A stretch of 10,514 nt of DNA, from assembly GCA_016794735.1 (NCBI GenBank), contig JAEUJK010000231.1, forward strand, positions 1-10,514, read 5' to 3'. Both the position numbers and the translations under genes were made by a program. This DNA is from Gemmatimonadota bacterium (GTDB lineage: Bacteria; Gemmatimonadota; Gemmatimonadetes; Gemmatimonadales; Gemmatimonadaceae). This document shows, piece by piece, positions 1-6,311 of this stretch (position 1 is the stretch's first letter; each line of letters opens with the position of its first letter). Under the pieces are notes generated by a model that saw nothing but the letters and a program-made list of their open reading frames with translations, made no database searches and was not told the DNA's origin.

Positions 1-143
1 GTGTGTGCGCCGAGGTTGGTGTAGAGTGGGACGTTGGTCGACGTGATGGATTGCGGGGGGGTGACCAGGGTGGCGCCAGCGAGCATCGCGGCACCAAGCA
101 TCCCGATCGACCACCGCGCCGCGCGAACTTGCATGCGAGTCAT
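1..143 (-). CDS. Exported protein, N-terminal fragment (possible TPR-family)
   Basis: Only the first 47 codons lie inside the window; the gene runs off the left edge on the minus strand. The start at 143 gives MTRMQVRAARW followed by a hydrophobic stretch (about residues 12-27, SIGMLGAAMLAGATLV), which looks like a Sec signal peptide. A second in-frame Met at residue 4 (position 134) is an equally possible start, and no clear ribosome binding site separates them. The mature part begins with 'NVPLYTNLGAH'. I associate this kind of opening with secreted tetratricopeptide-repeat proteins that begin 'PL(Y/F)xNLGxHxxxIST', but the diagnostic repeats would lie outside the window, so that family call is an inference. 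It is divergent from the sugar isomerase gene at 366. Confidence 0.55.
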   Translation of the reverse strand, partial: MTRMQVRAARWSIGMLGAAMLAGATLVTPPQSITSTNVPLYTNLGAH

Positions 144-365
144 GGCAGCACCGTTGGTGAATCGTCCTTCCGAGCTTTGGCCCCGCGCGGTGCGGGGCGA
201 GCACTTGCTAGTGCGCTGCATGTGGCGGCGACCCGACACCGCATGTGGTCCGGCGGTCGTGTGCCGCGGTAGCGGGCTCGGCGGCGGAACGCCCGGCTTC
301 GGGGTATGTTGACGGGTCCTCCACCGACTCGTGTCGGGCCGCCCGCCCGCGACACCACCGATGCC
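144..365. promoter_or_regulatory. Divergent intergenic region with two adjacent hairpins
   Basis: This 222-bp gap lies between two divergently transcribed genes, so it should hold both promoters. No convincing -35/-10 pair is visible; a TTGACG at 308-313 has no matching -10 at the usual distance. Two perfect inverted repeats sit side by side: 180-186/192-198 (7 bp, GC-only, 5-nt loop) and 201-205/210-214 (5 bp, 4-nt loop). The 8-mer GCATGTGG occurs twice in direct orientation (218-225 and 241-248). Open frames through this stretch look like GC-rich noise with no family character. Confidence 0.4.
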
Positions 366-1271
366 ATGACTGACCGTCGTCACTTCCTCAAGACCACCTC
401 ACTCGCGTCCGTCGCGCTGGGGCTTCCGCGATCCATGAGAGTTTCCGCACCGCGCTTCGAGATTTCGCTCGCCGAGTGGTCGTTCCACCGCGCGTTGGGG
501 CGCCGCGAGCTGGATCACCTGAATTTTCCGGTGGTCGCGCGAAAGACCTATGGCCTCGCTGCCGTTGAGCTGGTGAACACCTTCTTCAAGGACAAGGCAC
601 GCGACGAGGCGTACCTCACGGAGTATCGCCGGCGCGCCGACGGGGAGGGGGTACGCACGCTGCTCATCATGTGTGACGGCGAGGGCAACCTCGGCGACCC
701 CGACGCCACGCGTCGGGCGACGGCGGTGAGCAACCACCATCGGTGGGTGGACGCCGCGGTGCGGCTCGGGTGTCACTCCATCCGCGTGAACGCGGCAAGC
801 GAGGGGACATACGAGGAGCAGCAGCGCCTGGCGGCGGACGGATTGCGGTCGCTCACCGAGTACGGCGCGTCACACGGCATCAACGTCATCGTGGAGAACC
901 ACGGCGGGTTGTCGAGCAACGGCGAGTGGCTTTCCGGCGTGATGCGCATGGTGAACCATCCCCGCTGCGGCACGTTGCCGGACTTCGGGAATTTCTGCCT
1001 GCGTTCCGGCGCGAACGGGTGCGACGAGTGGTACGACCGGTATCGTGGGGTCACGGCGCTTATGCCGTTTGCCAAGGCCGTGAGCGCAAAGTCGCACGAC
1101 TTCAACGACGCGGGTGAGGAGACGGGAACCGACTACACGCGCATGATGGGGATCGTGCTGGGCGCAGGCTACAGCGGGTTTGTCGGCATCGAGTACGAGG
1201 GCGATCGGCTGAGCGAGCACGAGGGTGTGGTGCGAACGCGCGACCTGTTGCGGCGTTTCCAGGGCAGCTGA
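366..1271 (+). CDS. Tat-exported sugar phosphate isomerase/epimerase-like TIM barrel
   Basis: A 301-residue protein of the xylose-isomerase-like TIM barrel (AP endonuclease 2) superfamily, whose members isomerise or epimerise sugars and related hydroxy-acids at a divalent metal. The start at 366 is chosen because it gives a twin-arginine signal at once: RRHFLK at residues 4-9, then a mild hydrophobic stretch to about residue 21, with possible cleavage near VSA (26-28). Candidate metal ligands fall in barrel-strand ends in the expected order: E68 (AVELVN), E177 (VIVENHGG), D206 (LPDFGNF), H244 (AKSHDF) and E276 (GIEYEG). The frame stays open upstream to 306 but adds no family sequence. Export by Tat implies a folded, cofactor-loaded periplasmic enzyme. 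The substrate cannot be read from the sequence. The S15-type hydrolase follows after 49 bp and may be co-transcribed. Confidence 0.88.
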   Translation: MTDRRHFLKTTSLASVALGLPRSMRVSAPRFEISLAEWSFHRALGRRELDHLNFPVVARKTYGLAAVELVNTFFKDKARDEAYLTEYRRRADGEGVRTLLIMCDGEGNLGDPDATRRATAVSNHHRWVDAAVRLGCHSIRVNAASEGTYEEQQRLAADGLRSLTEYGASHGINVIVENHGGLSSNGEWLSGVMRMVNHPRCGTLPDFGNFCLRSGANGCDEWYDRYRGVTALMPFAKAVSAKSHDFNDAGEETGTDYTRMMGIVLGAGYSGFVGIEYEGDRLSEHEGVVRTRDLLRRFQGS

Positions 1272-1320
1272 TTCGCACGAACCGCGTCACGCGGCCACCA
1301 GTCGACTCACCAACTTCGCC

Positions 1321-3141
1321 ATGCGCCAGTTCGCTGTCCTGTTCGTGGTCTCCCTGCCGATGTTTGCGCGCGCGCAGGACGGCGCGCGGCCGCAGTTCGC
1401 AAACGGCGTTGCCCAGGTGGTGCCGGCCTTCGCCGATTCCTCGCGCTGGATCCGCCAGCGCTTGTGGGTGGAGACCGAGTTCGACTCCGACGGCGACGGC
1501 AAGCGTGATCGCGTCCACGTGGACGTGACGCGTCCCGGCGGAACAGCCAACGGACTCAAGCTGCCGGTGGTGTACGAGTCGAGCCCGTACTACGCCGGAA
1601 CCTCGGGACCGCGCAATCACCTGTGGAATGTCCAGCAGGAAGTGGGTGCCGTCCCGCCAGCACGCACCTCGCAGCCGGAGATTGCCTGGTCCCCCACGCG
1701 TGAGTGGATCAGCGACTCGCACGTGCGCGACTGGGTGCCGCGCGGGTTCGCCGTCGTGCACTCGGAGTCGCCGGGTACCGGGTTGTCACAGGGATGCCCG
1801 ACCGTGGGCGGCGCCAATGAGTCGCTCGCGCCCAAGGCGGTGATCGACTGGCTGAACGGTCGCGCGCGCGGTTACACGGCACGCGACGGGGGCAGCGAGG
1901 TGCGCGCCGACTGGGCCAGCGGCAAGGTGGGAATGACCGGGACCTCCTTCAACGGGACGTTGCCGGTGGCCGCGGCCACGACCGGTGTGGCCGGCCTCGA
2001 GGTGATCATCCCGGTCGCGCCCAACACGTCGTACTGGCACTACTATCGGTCGTTTGGTTTGGTGCGGCACCCGGGCGGCTGGCTGGGCGAAGATATCGAC
2101 TTCCTGTACGACTTCATCAACTCCGGCGACCCCGCCCGCCGCGCCTGGTGCAACGAACACGTGCGCGAGCAGGAGATGCATGCCAACCAGGACCGCCGGA
2201 CCGGGGACTGGAACGCCTGGTGGGCGTCGCGCGACTACGTGCCGCAGGTGAAGGGGATCAAGGCGGCGGTGCTCATGTCCCACGCGTGGAACGACTGGAA
2301 CGTGATGCCCGAACACTCGGTGCGTGTGGTCGAGGCACTGCAGAAGCAGGGCACCCCGGTCGCGGTGTACTACCACCAGGGTGGTCACGGCGGCGCCCCA
2401 CCGCTCGAGATGATGAACCGGTGGTTCACGCGCTACCTGTTGGGCGTGGAGAACGGTGTCGAGAAGGACCCGAAGAGCTGGATCGTGCGTGAAGGGCAGA
2501 ATCGCATGGAGCCGACGCCGTATCCGGCATATCCGCACCCGGAGGCACGCGAGGTCGCGTTGTACCCGGCCGGTGCAGGGCGCGGGCGTGGCGAGCTGGT
2601 GATCTCACGTCGCGCGGGGCAGGGCAAGCAACCCCTCGTCGACAATGTCGCGGTGGCTGGTGACTCGCTGGCCCGGTCAACCACATCTGAACACCGGCTG
2701 CTCTTTGCCACGCCGGAACTCACCGAGGCGCTGCACCTCTCGGGCACGGCGCGCCTGACGGTGCGCGTGGCGTCGGATCGACCCGCGGCCAACTTCAGCG
2801 TGTGGCTTGTCGCGTTGCCGTGGACCGACGCGGCGCCGCGTCAGCCGAACTTCAGCGTGATCACGCGCGGATGGGCGGACCTGCAGAATCGCCGCTCGTT
2901 GTCGAGCAGCGAGCCGCTCGTGCCGGGCGAGTTCGTCGAGATGACCTTCACGCTGCAACCCGATGACCAGGTGATTCCCGCGGGGAAGCGCATCGGGCTG
3001 ATGCTGTTCTCCAGCGATCGAGACTTCACGCTCTGGCCACGCGCGTGGACCACGTTGACGGTGGACCTGGACGGCACATCGCTGGTGCTGCCGCTGGTTG
3101 GCGGGGCCGAGGCGTTGCGTCGCGCGACTGGCGGGCGGTAA
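1321..3141 (+). CDS. Secreted CocE/NonD-family hydrolase (S15 X-Pro dipeptidyl-peptidase-like)
   Basis: A 606-residue alpha/beta hydrolase of the CocE / Xaa-Pro dipeptidyl-peptidase (peptidase family S15) group, which cleaves dipeptides from X-Pro substrates or hydrolyses esters. The start at 1321 is preferred over the longer open frame (from 1225, overlapping the upstream gene) because it yields a Sec signal peptide, MRQFAVLFVVSLPMFARA, with cleavage after ARA (16-18). The family-typical FDSDGDGKRD segment is at 54-63. The catalytic triad can be placed: Ser209 in GTSFNG, Asp325 in AWNDWN and His356 in QGGHGG. The C-terminal third (about 400-600) carries the jelly-roll PepX_C-like domain, with LSGTARLTVRVASDRP, ITRGWADLQNR and a late PAGKRIGLMLFSSD segment. 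It is probably periplasmic or secreted and used for peptide or ester scavenging. Peptidase versus esterase activity cannot be told apart here. Confidence 0.92.
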   Translation: MRQFAVLFVVSLPMFARAQDGARPQFANGVAQVVPAFADSSRWIRQRLWVETEFDSDGDGKRDRVHVDVTRPGGTANGLKLPVVYESSPYYAGTSGPRNHLWNVQQEVGAVPPARTSQPEIAWSPTREWISDSHVRDWVPRGFAVVHSESPGTGLSQGCPTVGGANESLAPKAVIDWLNGRARGYTARDGGSEVRADWASGKVGMTGTSFNGTLPVAAATTGVAGLEVIIPVAPNTSYWHYYRSFGLVRHPGGWLGEDIDFLYDFINSGDPARRAWCNEHVREQEMHANQDRRTGDWNAWWASRDYVPQVKGIKAAVLMSHAWNDWNVMPEHSVRVVEALQKQGTPVAVYYHQGGHGGAPPLEMMNRWFTRYLLGVENGVEKDPKSWIVREGQNRMEPTPYPAYPHPEAREVALYPAGAGRGRGELVISRRAGQGKQPLVDNVAVAGDSLARSTTSEHRLLFATPELTEALHLSGTARLTVRVASDRPAANFSVWLVALPWTDAAPRQPNFSVITRGWADLQNRRSLSSSEPLVPGEFVEMTFTLQPDDQVIPAGKRIGLMLFSSDRDFTLWPRAWTTLTVDLDGTSLVLPLVGGAEALRRATGGR

Positions 3142-3177
3142 CGGGGCCGGCGCCGCGCGGGCGCTATCGGCTTCGCG

Positions 3178-3207
3178 GCGGGGTCGCTCCGTCTGGGGCG
3201 ACCCCGC
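3178..3207. terminator. Perfect 10-bp hairpin between convergent genes
   Basis: GCGGGGTCGC (3178-3187) and GCGACCCCGC (3198-3207) form a perfect 10-bp inverted repeat with a 10-nt loop. It lies in the 72-bp gap between the stop of the plus-strand S15-type hydrolase (3141) and the stop of the minus-strand dehydrogenase (3214). The location and symmetry suggest a bidirectional terminator serving both genes. There is no T-tract on either side, so it is not a canonical intrinsic terminator. It could work as a strong GC stem or as a stabilising 3' end. Confidence 0.6.
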
Positions 3208-3213
3208 TCGACT

Positions 3214-4158
3214 TCACTGGCGTGGCGCGATCAACTGCTCGCTCATGGTGCGCAGTCGCTCACGCGCGGCCGCGTCATACGCCTGCGCGTTCGCCTTCCA
3301 TGGCTTGAGCTGGTTGAAGAACGTCCCCGTCGGCTCGTTGGTCGTGATGGCGTTGACCACCGACTCGACACCTTCGGCGATCGTGCTGCGCGGCGTCACG
3401 TTCAGGGCCCGGGCCATGGTCGTGGCCATCGTCGTGGCCGGATGCAACGAGTAGGTCCGCACCCCCTGTCGCTCCAGGTCGGGGGCCATGTCGATCGTCA
3501 TGAGCACCTGGGCGAGCTTGCTCTGCGCGTAGCCACGCCCGCCGTTGTACCCCTTGCTCATCATCAGGTCGTCGAAGTCGAGTGGGGTCTGCGAACCGGA
3601 CGACACATTGATGATGCGCGACGGGGCACTGGCCACGATGAGCGGCAGCAGTCGTTTGGTCAGGAGATAGTGCGCGAGGTAGTTGACCGCGAAGTGCAGT
3701 TCGTACCCTTCGGCGCTGAACTTCCGGGTGGAGTCGAAGACGAGCCCGATGCCGGCATTGTTGATGAGGATGTCGAGTCGTTTGTGGTCCCGCAGGACGG
3801 CGTCGGCCAGCCGACGCACCTCGGCGAGCGATGCCAGGTCGGCCTGGTAGAATCGCGCGCTTCCCTTGCCGGATCGGGTGATCTCCTGCACGAGCGAATC
3901 ACCGCGGGGCGCGCTGCGCCCGGTGATGAGCACCTGCGCCCCGGCGGCCGCGATACGACGCGCCACGTCGCGACCAAGCCCATCGGTGGAGCCGGTGATG
4001 AGCACGACCTTGCCGCTGAGGTCGGGCAGCGGTGGCGCCTTGGCGAAGGTGGTCGAGGGCTGCGCGAGGAGTGGGAGCGCGCCGAACAGCAGCGCGGATG
4101 CGACAGCCACACAGCGGGCGAACACGGACTTCGGCAAGCGACGACGGAGCGAGCGCAT
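3214..4158 (-). CDS. Short-chain dehydrogenase/reductase with N-terminal signal peptide
   Basis: A 314-residue SDR-family NAD(P)-dependent oxidoreductase of the retinol-dehydrogenase-like type. The Rossmann motif is TGSTDGLG (55-62), followed by the adenine-site DL (107-108), NNAG (133-136), the serine strand NVSS (184-187) and the catalytic YxxxK at Tyr210/Lys214. The spacing between Ser and Tyr is wide (23 residues), as in retinol/WWOX-like members. The unusual part is the first 33 residues: a basic start (MRSLRRRLPK), a hydrophobic run (VAVASALLFGALPLLA) and a signal-peptidase-like LLA|QP site, then a linker before the core begins near LSGKVVLITG. The start at 4158 is the one that includes this leader. 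Ordinary SDRs are cytosolic, so the protein is either exported or membrane-tethered. The gene follows the DinB-like gene by 54 bp on the same strand. The substrate is unknown. Confidence 0.9.
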   Translation of the reverse strand: MRSLRRRLPKSVFARCVAVASALLFGALPLLAQPSTTFAKAPPLPDLSGKVVLITGSTDGLGRDVARRIAAAGAQVLITGRSAPRGDSLVQEITRSGKGSARFYQADLASLAEVRRLADAVLRDHKRLDILINNAGIGLVFDSTRKFSAEGYELHFAVNYLAHYLLTKRLLPLIVASAPSRIINVSSGSQTPLDFDDLMMSKGYNGGRGYAQSKLAQVLMTIDMAPDLERQGVRTYSLHPATTMATTMARALNVTPRSTIAEGVESVVNAITTNEPTGTFFNQLKPWKANAQAYDAAARERLRTMSEQLIAPRQ

Positions 4159-4212
4159 GGGAGATGGAAGAGTAGGACTGTGCGGCGCAGCAGGCGGCAG
4201 GTCAGGTGCTCT

Positions 4213-4719
4213 CTACGTGCCGCCGCGGATCACCCGCACCGTGACCGACAGCTGACCGACGTGACGCATCGCGTGTTCCGCACCGTGCACCAGGCAGCCA
4301 ATCACGGTGGACGGCAGTTGCTTGCGACCCACGCCGCGGAAGTCGCCGAGGGTGCTGACATCGACGGTGCGCAGCTCCGCGACCGCGCGATGCACCTGGG
4401 CGCCAAGCGCCGCGATGATGACCGGGATGTCGTGGGGTGTCACGGGCTCCTTCTCGCCGGCGAGCGCAGCGCGTTGCCCGTCCGTGAGCGCCTCGCCGCG
4501 GGCGTAGGTGAAGAGTCGATCGATGACACCCGCCATATGACGCACGTGAAAGGCGGGGGACGCCACGCCGGCCGGCCGCGCGTTCCACTCGTCGGCCGCC
4601 AGCGGCGCGACGATCTCCTCGACACTCTCCAGCACCTGCAGGAGGATGTGCGCCACGGGCTGCAGGACGGGAGGTACCCCGTCCACCGGTCCTCGTTGCC
4701 ACCACTCGGTTTCGGCCAT
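4213..4719 (-). CDS. DinB-like four-helix-bundle domain protein
   Basis: A 168-residue protein of the DinB/YfiT-like superfamily: small cytosolic four-helix bundles that carry a three-histidine metal site. Members include thiol transferases and many uncharacterised stress-related proteins. Visible signatures are His61 in FHVRHMAGVIDRLFTYARG (58-75, helix 2) and an HxxxH in the last helix (His149 and His153 within HGAEHAMRHVGQL), the usual metal triad. Length and order match a single-domain family member. The start at 4719 is supported by a good ribosome binding site (GGGAG at 4732-4728, 8-nt spacing), which is rare in this window. It sits 54 bp downstream of the lipoprotein hydrolase gene and 54 bp upstream of the dehydrogenase gene, all on the minus strand. 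No specific substrate can be inferred. Confidence 0.85.
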   Translation of the reverse strand: MAETEWWQRGPVDGVPPVLQPVAHILLQVLESVEEIVAPLAADEWNARPAGVASPAFHVRHMAGVIDRLFTYARGEALTDGQRAALAGEKEPVTPHDIPVIIAALGAQVHRAVAELRTVDVSTLGDFRGVGRKQLPSTVIGCLVHGAEHAMRHVGQLSVTVRVIRGGT

Positions 4720-4727
4720 CGTCTCAG

Positions 4728-4732
4728 CTCCC
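4728..4732 (-). promoter_or_regulatory. Shine-Dalgarno GGGAG for the DinB-like gene
   Basis: Read on the minus strand, GGGAG lies 8 nt before the ATG at 4719. It fixes that start and is the clearest ribosome binding site in the window; most other genes here lack one. Confidence 0.6.
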
Positions 4733-4773
4733 GGCGCGTACAGTGCCCGTCATGACAGTGCGACAGGAACCGG

Positions 4774-6228
4774 TCACGGCAACTTCACGCCGCTCGAATC
4801 CCCGCGCATCCACAGGCACGTGGTCGCGCCGCACCGCCGGACCACGATCGTCGTGCCGTTCTGTTCGCGCAGCACGCTGCGCACGATGAACGAGGTGTCC
4901 GACGCCGGCTCCAGCACCACGTCGTTGGCCTCGTAGCGCGCGGTGAGCAGCGAGTCACGGACCTGCACGGGCATCAGGCCCCATCGCGTCATGTACGACC
5001 CGGCGAACGAGGCCAGCCGGTCCGGGGCCATGCGGTATCCCGTGCCTGGCACCGCCGCTGGCGCCGGGGCCACCTGGTACGGGTCTGCCGGCGCGCCGGC
5101 CATGCGCTTCAGCAGGTTCACCAGCAGCTGGACCTTGCCGTAGTCCACGAGGTTGAAGACGATCGCGATCCCCAGCTTCTGCTCCGGGATCATCACGAAG
5201 AGGGATCCCATCGAGATCACGCTCCCGCCCTTCATGGTGAGCGTCGCCCCGCCCATCTCGTTCACTTCCCAGCCTAACGCGTAGGTAGTGGGACCCCCGA
5301 GTTCACTCTGTCCCTTCTGTTGGGGCCGCAGCAGCTCGGCCACCGCCGCCGGGGACAACAGCGCCTTGCCATCCGGGAGCGTGCCCTGGCGCAGCAGCAT
5401 GCGGAGGTAGGTCCCCACGTCGGCCGAGGTCGAGGTGAGCATCCCCGACCCGGTCCACTCACGACTCGCGGCCGGGGGACGCGGCACGGGCTTGCCCGTC
5501 GTGTCCTCGCGGTAGCCGAGCGTGCGTCCCATCGCCTCGCCACGCCAGAACTCCGCCGTGCTGTGCCGCATGCCTAACGGGCCGAACACCCGCTGCGCCA
5601 TGTAGTCCTCGTACGACAGGCCACTCGCGTCCTGCACCACCAGCGCCGCGAGGGAGAAGCCGCGGTTGGAGTAGACGAACCCCTGTCCCGGCGCAAAGAC
5701 GAGCGGGTGTACGAGCATGTCCTCGCGAACCAGGCGCTCCAGCGCGCCCGCCGTGGTGTCGGCGCCGGCGCCGTATGGGTCACCCGAGAAGCCGAGCGGG
5801 AGCCCCGAGGAGTTCGTGAGCAGGTGGCGCAGCGTGATGTTCGCGACGCGGGCGTCACGGGCCGGCGTGGCCTGCATCACCTTCACGTACCGCGTGACCG
5901 GCGTATCCAGTGCCACCTTGCCGGCATCGACGAGCTGCATCGCCGCGAACGAGGTGAACGTCTTGCTCGTCGAGCCAATCACGACCGGCGTCGAGTCGGT
6001 CATCGGGCGCTGCGCCGCGAGGTCGGCGTAGCCGTACCCCTTGCTGTGGATCACCGAGTCGTTGCGGACGATCGTGATCGCAAGCCCCGGCACCTTGCCA
6101 TCGACCATGCTCGCCGCGACCAGCGAGTCCACGGTGAGGTTGAACGGCGTCGGTGGTGGGGGCGCCGGCTCGGACGCGGTGCAGGCGGCAACGAGGGCCA
6201 GGACGGCAAGCGAACGGACGAGGCGCAT
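4774..6228 (-). CDS. Lipoprotein beta-lactamase-family serine hydrolase
   Basis: A 484-residue penicillin-binding-protein-like serine hydrolase (Pfam Beta-lactamase / class C-like group), probably a periplasmic esterase or peptidase rather than a drug-resistance enzyme. The start at 6228 gives a lipoprotein signal: MRLVRSLAVLALVAAC with the lipid-attachment Cys at 16, followed by a Pro-rich linker. The frame is open for another 126 codons upstream, but that stretch overlaps the end of kup and lacks family sequence. The catalytic SxxK is Ser86-Lys89 (GSTSK) and the second motif is Tyr186-Ser-Asn188. The third motif position carries Lys-Gly-Gly (333-335) where many relatives have HxG or KTG. 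After the catalytic domain, about residues 400-484 form a separate beta-rich C-terminal region, as is common in this family. Leu218 and Leu318 use the rare TTA codon. It is transcribed in the same direction as kup, 83 bp downstream of it. Confidence 0.9.
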   Translation of the reverse strand: MRLVRSLAVLALVAACTASEPAPPPPTPFNLTVDSLVAASMVDGKVPGLAITIVRNDSVIHSKGYGYADLAAQRPMTDSTPVVIGSTSKTFTSFAAMQLVDAGKVALDTPVTRYVKVMQATPARDARVANITLRHLLTNSSGLPLGFSGDPYGAGADTTAGALERLVREDMLVHPLVFAPGQGFVYSNRGFSLAALVVQDASGLSYEDYMAQRVFGPLGMRHSTAEFWRGEAMGRTLGYREDTTGKPVPRPPAASREWTGSGMLTSTSADVGTYLRMLLRQGTLPDGKALLSPAAVAELLRPQQKGQSELGGPTTYALGWEVNEMGGATLTMKGGSVISMGSLFVMIPEQKLGIAIVFNLVDYGKVQLLVNLLKRMAGAPADPYQVAPAPAAVPGTGYRMAPDRLASFAGSYMTRWGLMPVQVRDSLLTARYEANDVVLEPASDTSFIVRSVLREQNGTTIVVRRCGATTCLWMRGDSSGVKLP

Positions 6229-6261
6229 CGAACATCGGGGCGCAGGGTTTGGGAGCCTCAA

Positions 6262-6289
6262 ATGTGGCACGTCGCGATGCGCGCCACAT
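6262..6289 (-). terminator. Stem-loop between kup and the lipoprotein hydrolase gene
   Basis: ATGTGGC (6262-6268) and GCCACAT (6283-6289) form a 7-bp inverted repeat with a 14-nt loop that can pair a little further inside. On the minus-strand transcript it lies 22 nt after the kup stop codon and is followed by a short TTTGAG. It may be a weak kup terminator or an RNA-stability element. The T-run is too short to be sure. Confidence 0.35.
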
Positions 6290-6311
6290 CCCCGCTGCGA
6301 TGTCAATCCGC

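Noticed and set aside
3..312. Plus-strand open frames in the first 312 bases
   Set aside because: They overlap the exported-protein start on the minus strand and the divergent promoter gap, and they show no recognisable sequence.
1282..1294. CCGCG-TCA-CGCGG mini-hairpin between the isomerase and hydrolase genes
   Set aside because: A 5-bp stem with a 3-nt loop and no T-tract is too weak to call a terminator, and it is compatible with read-through in an operon.
1786..2538. 250-codon minus-strand open frame inside the S15-type hydrolase gene
   Set aside because: It is antisense to the catalytic domain with a placed Ser-Asp-His triad, and its composition is that of a GC shadow.
3442..4755. 437-codon plus-strand open frame antisense to the DinB-like and dehydrogenase genes
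   Set aside because: It overlaps two well-supported genes and the gap between them, its product is rich in Arg/His/Gly with no family motifs, and long antisense frames are expected when third codon positions are nearly all G/C.
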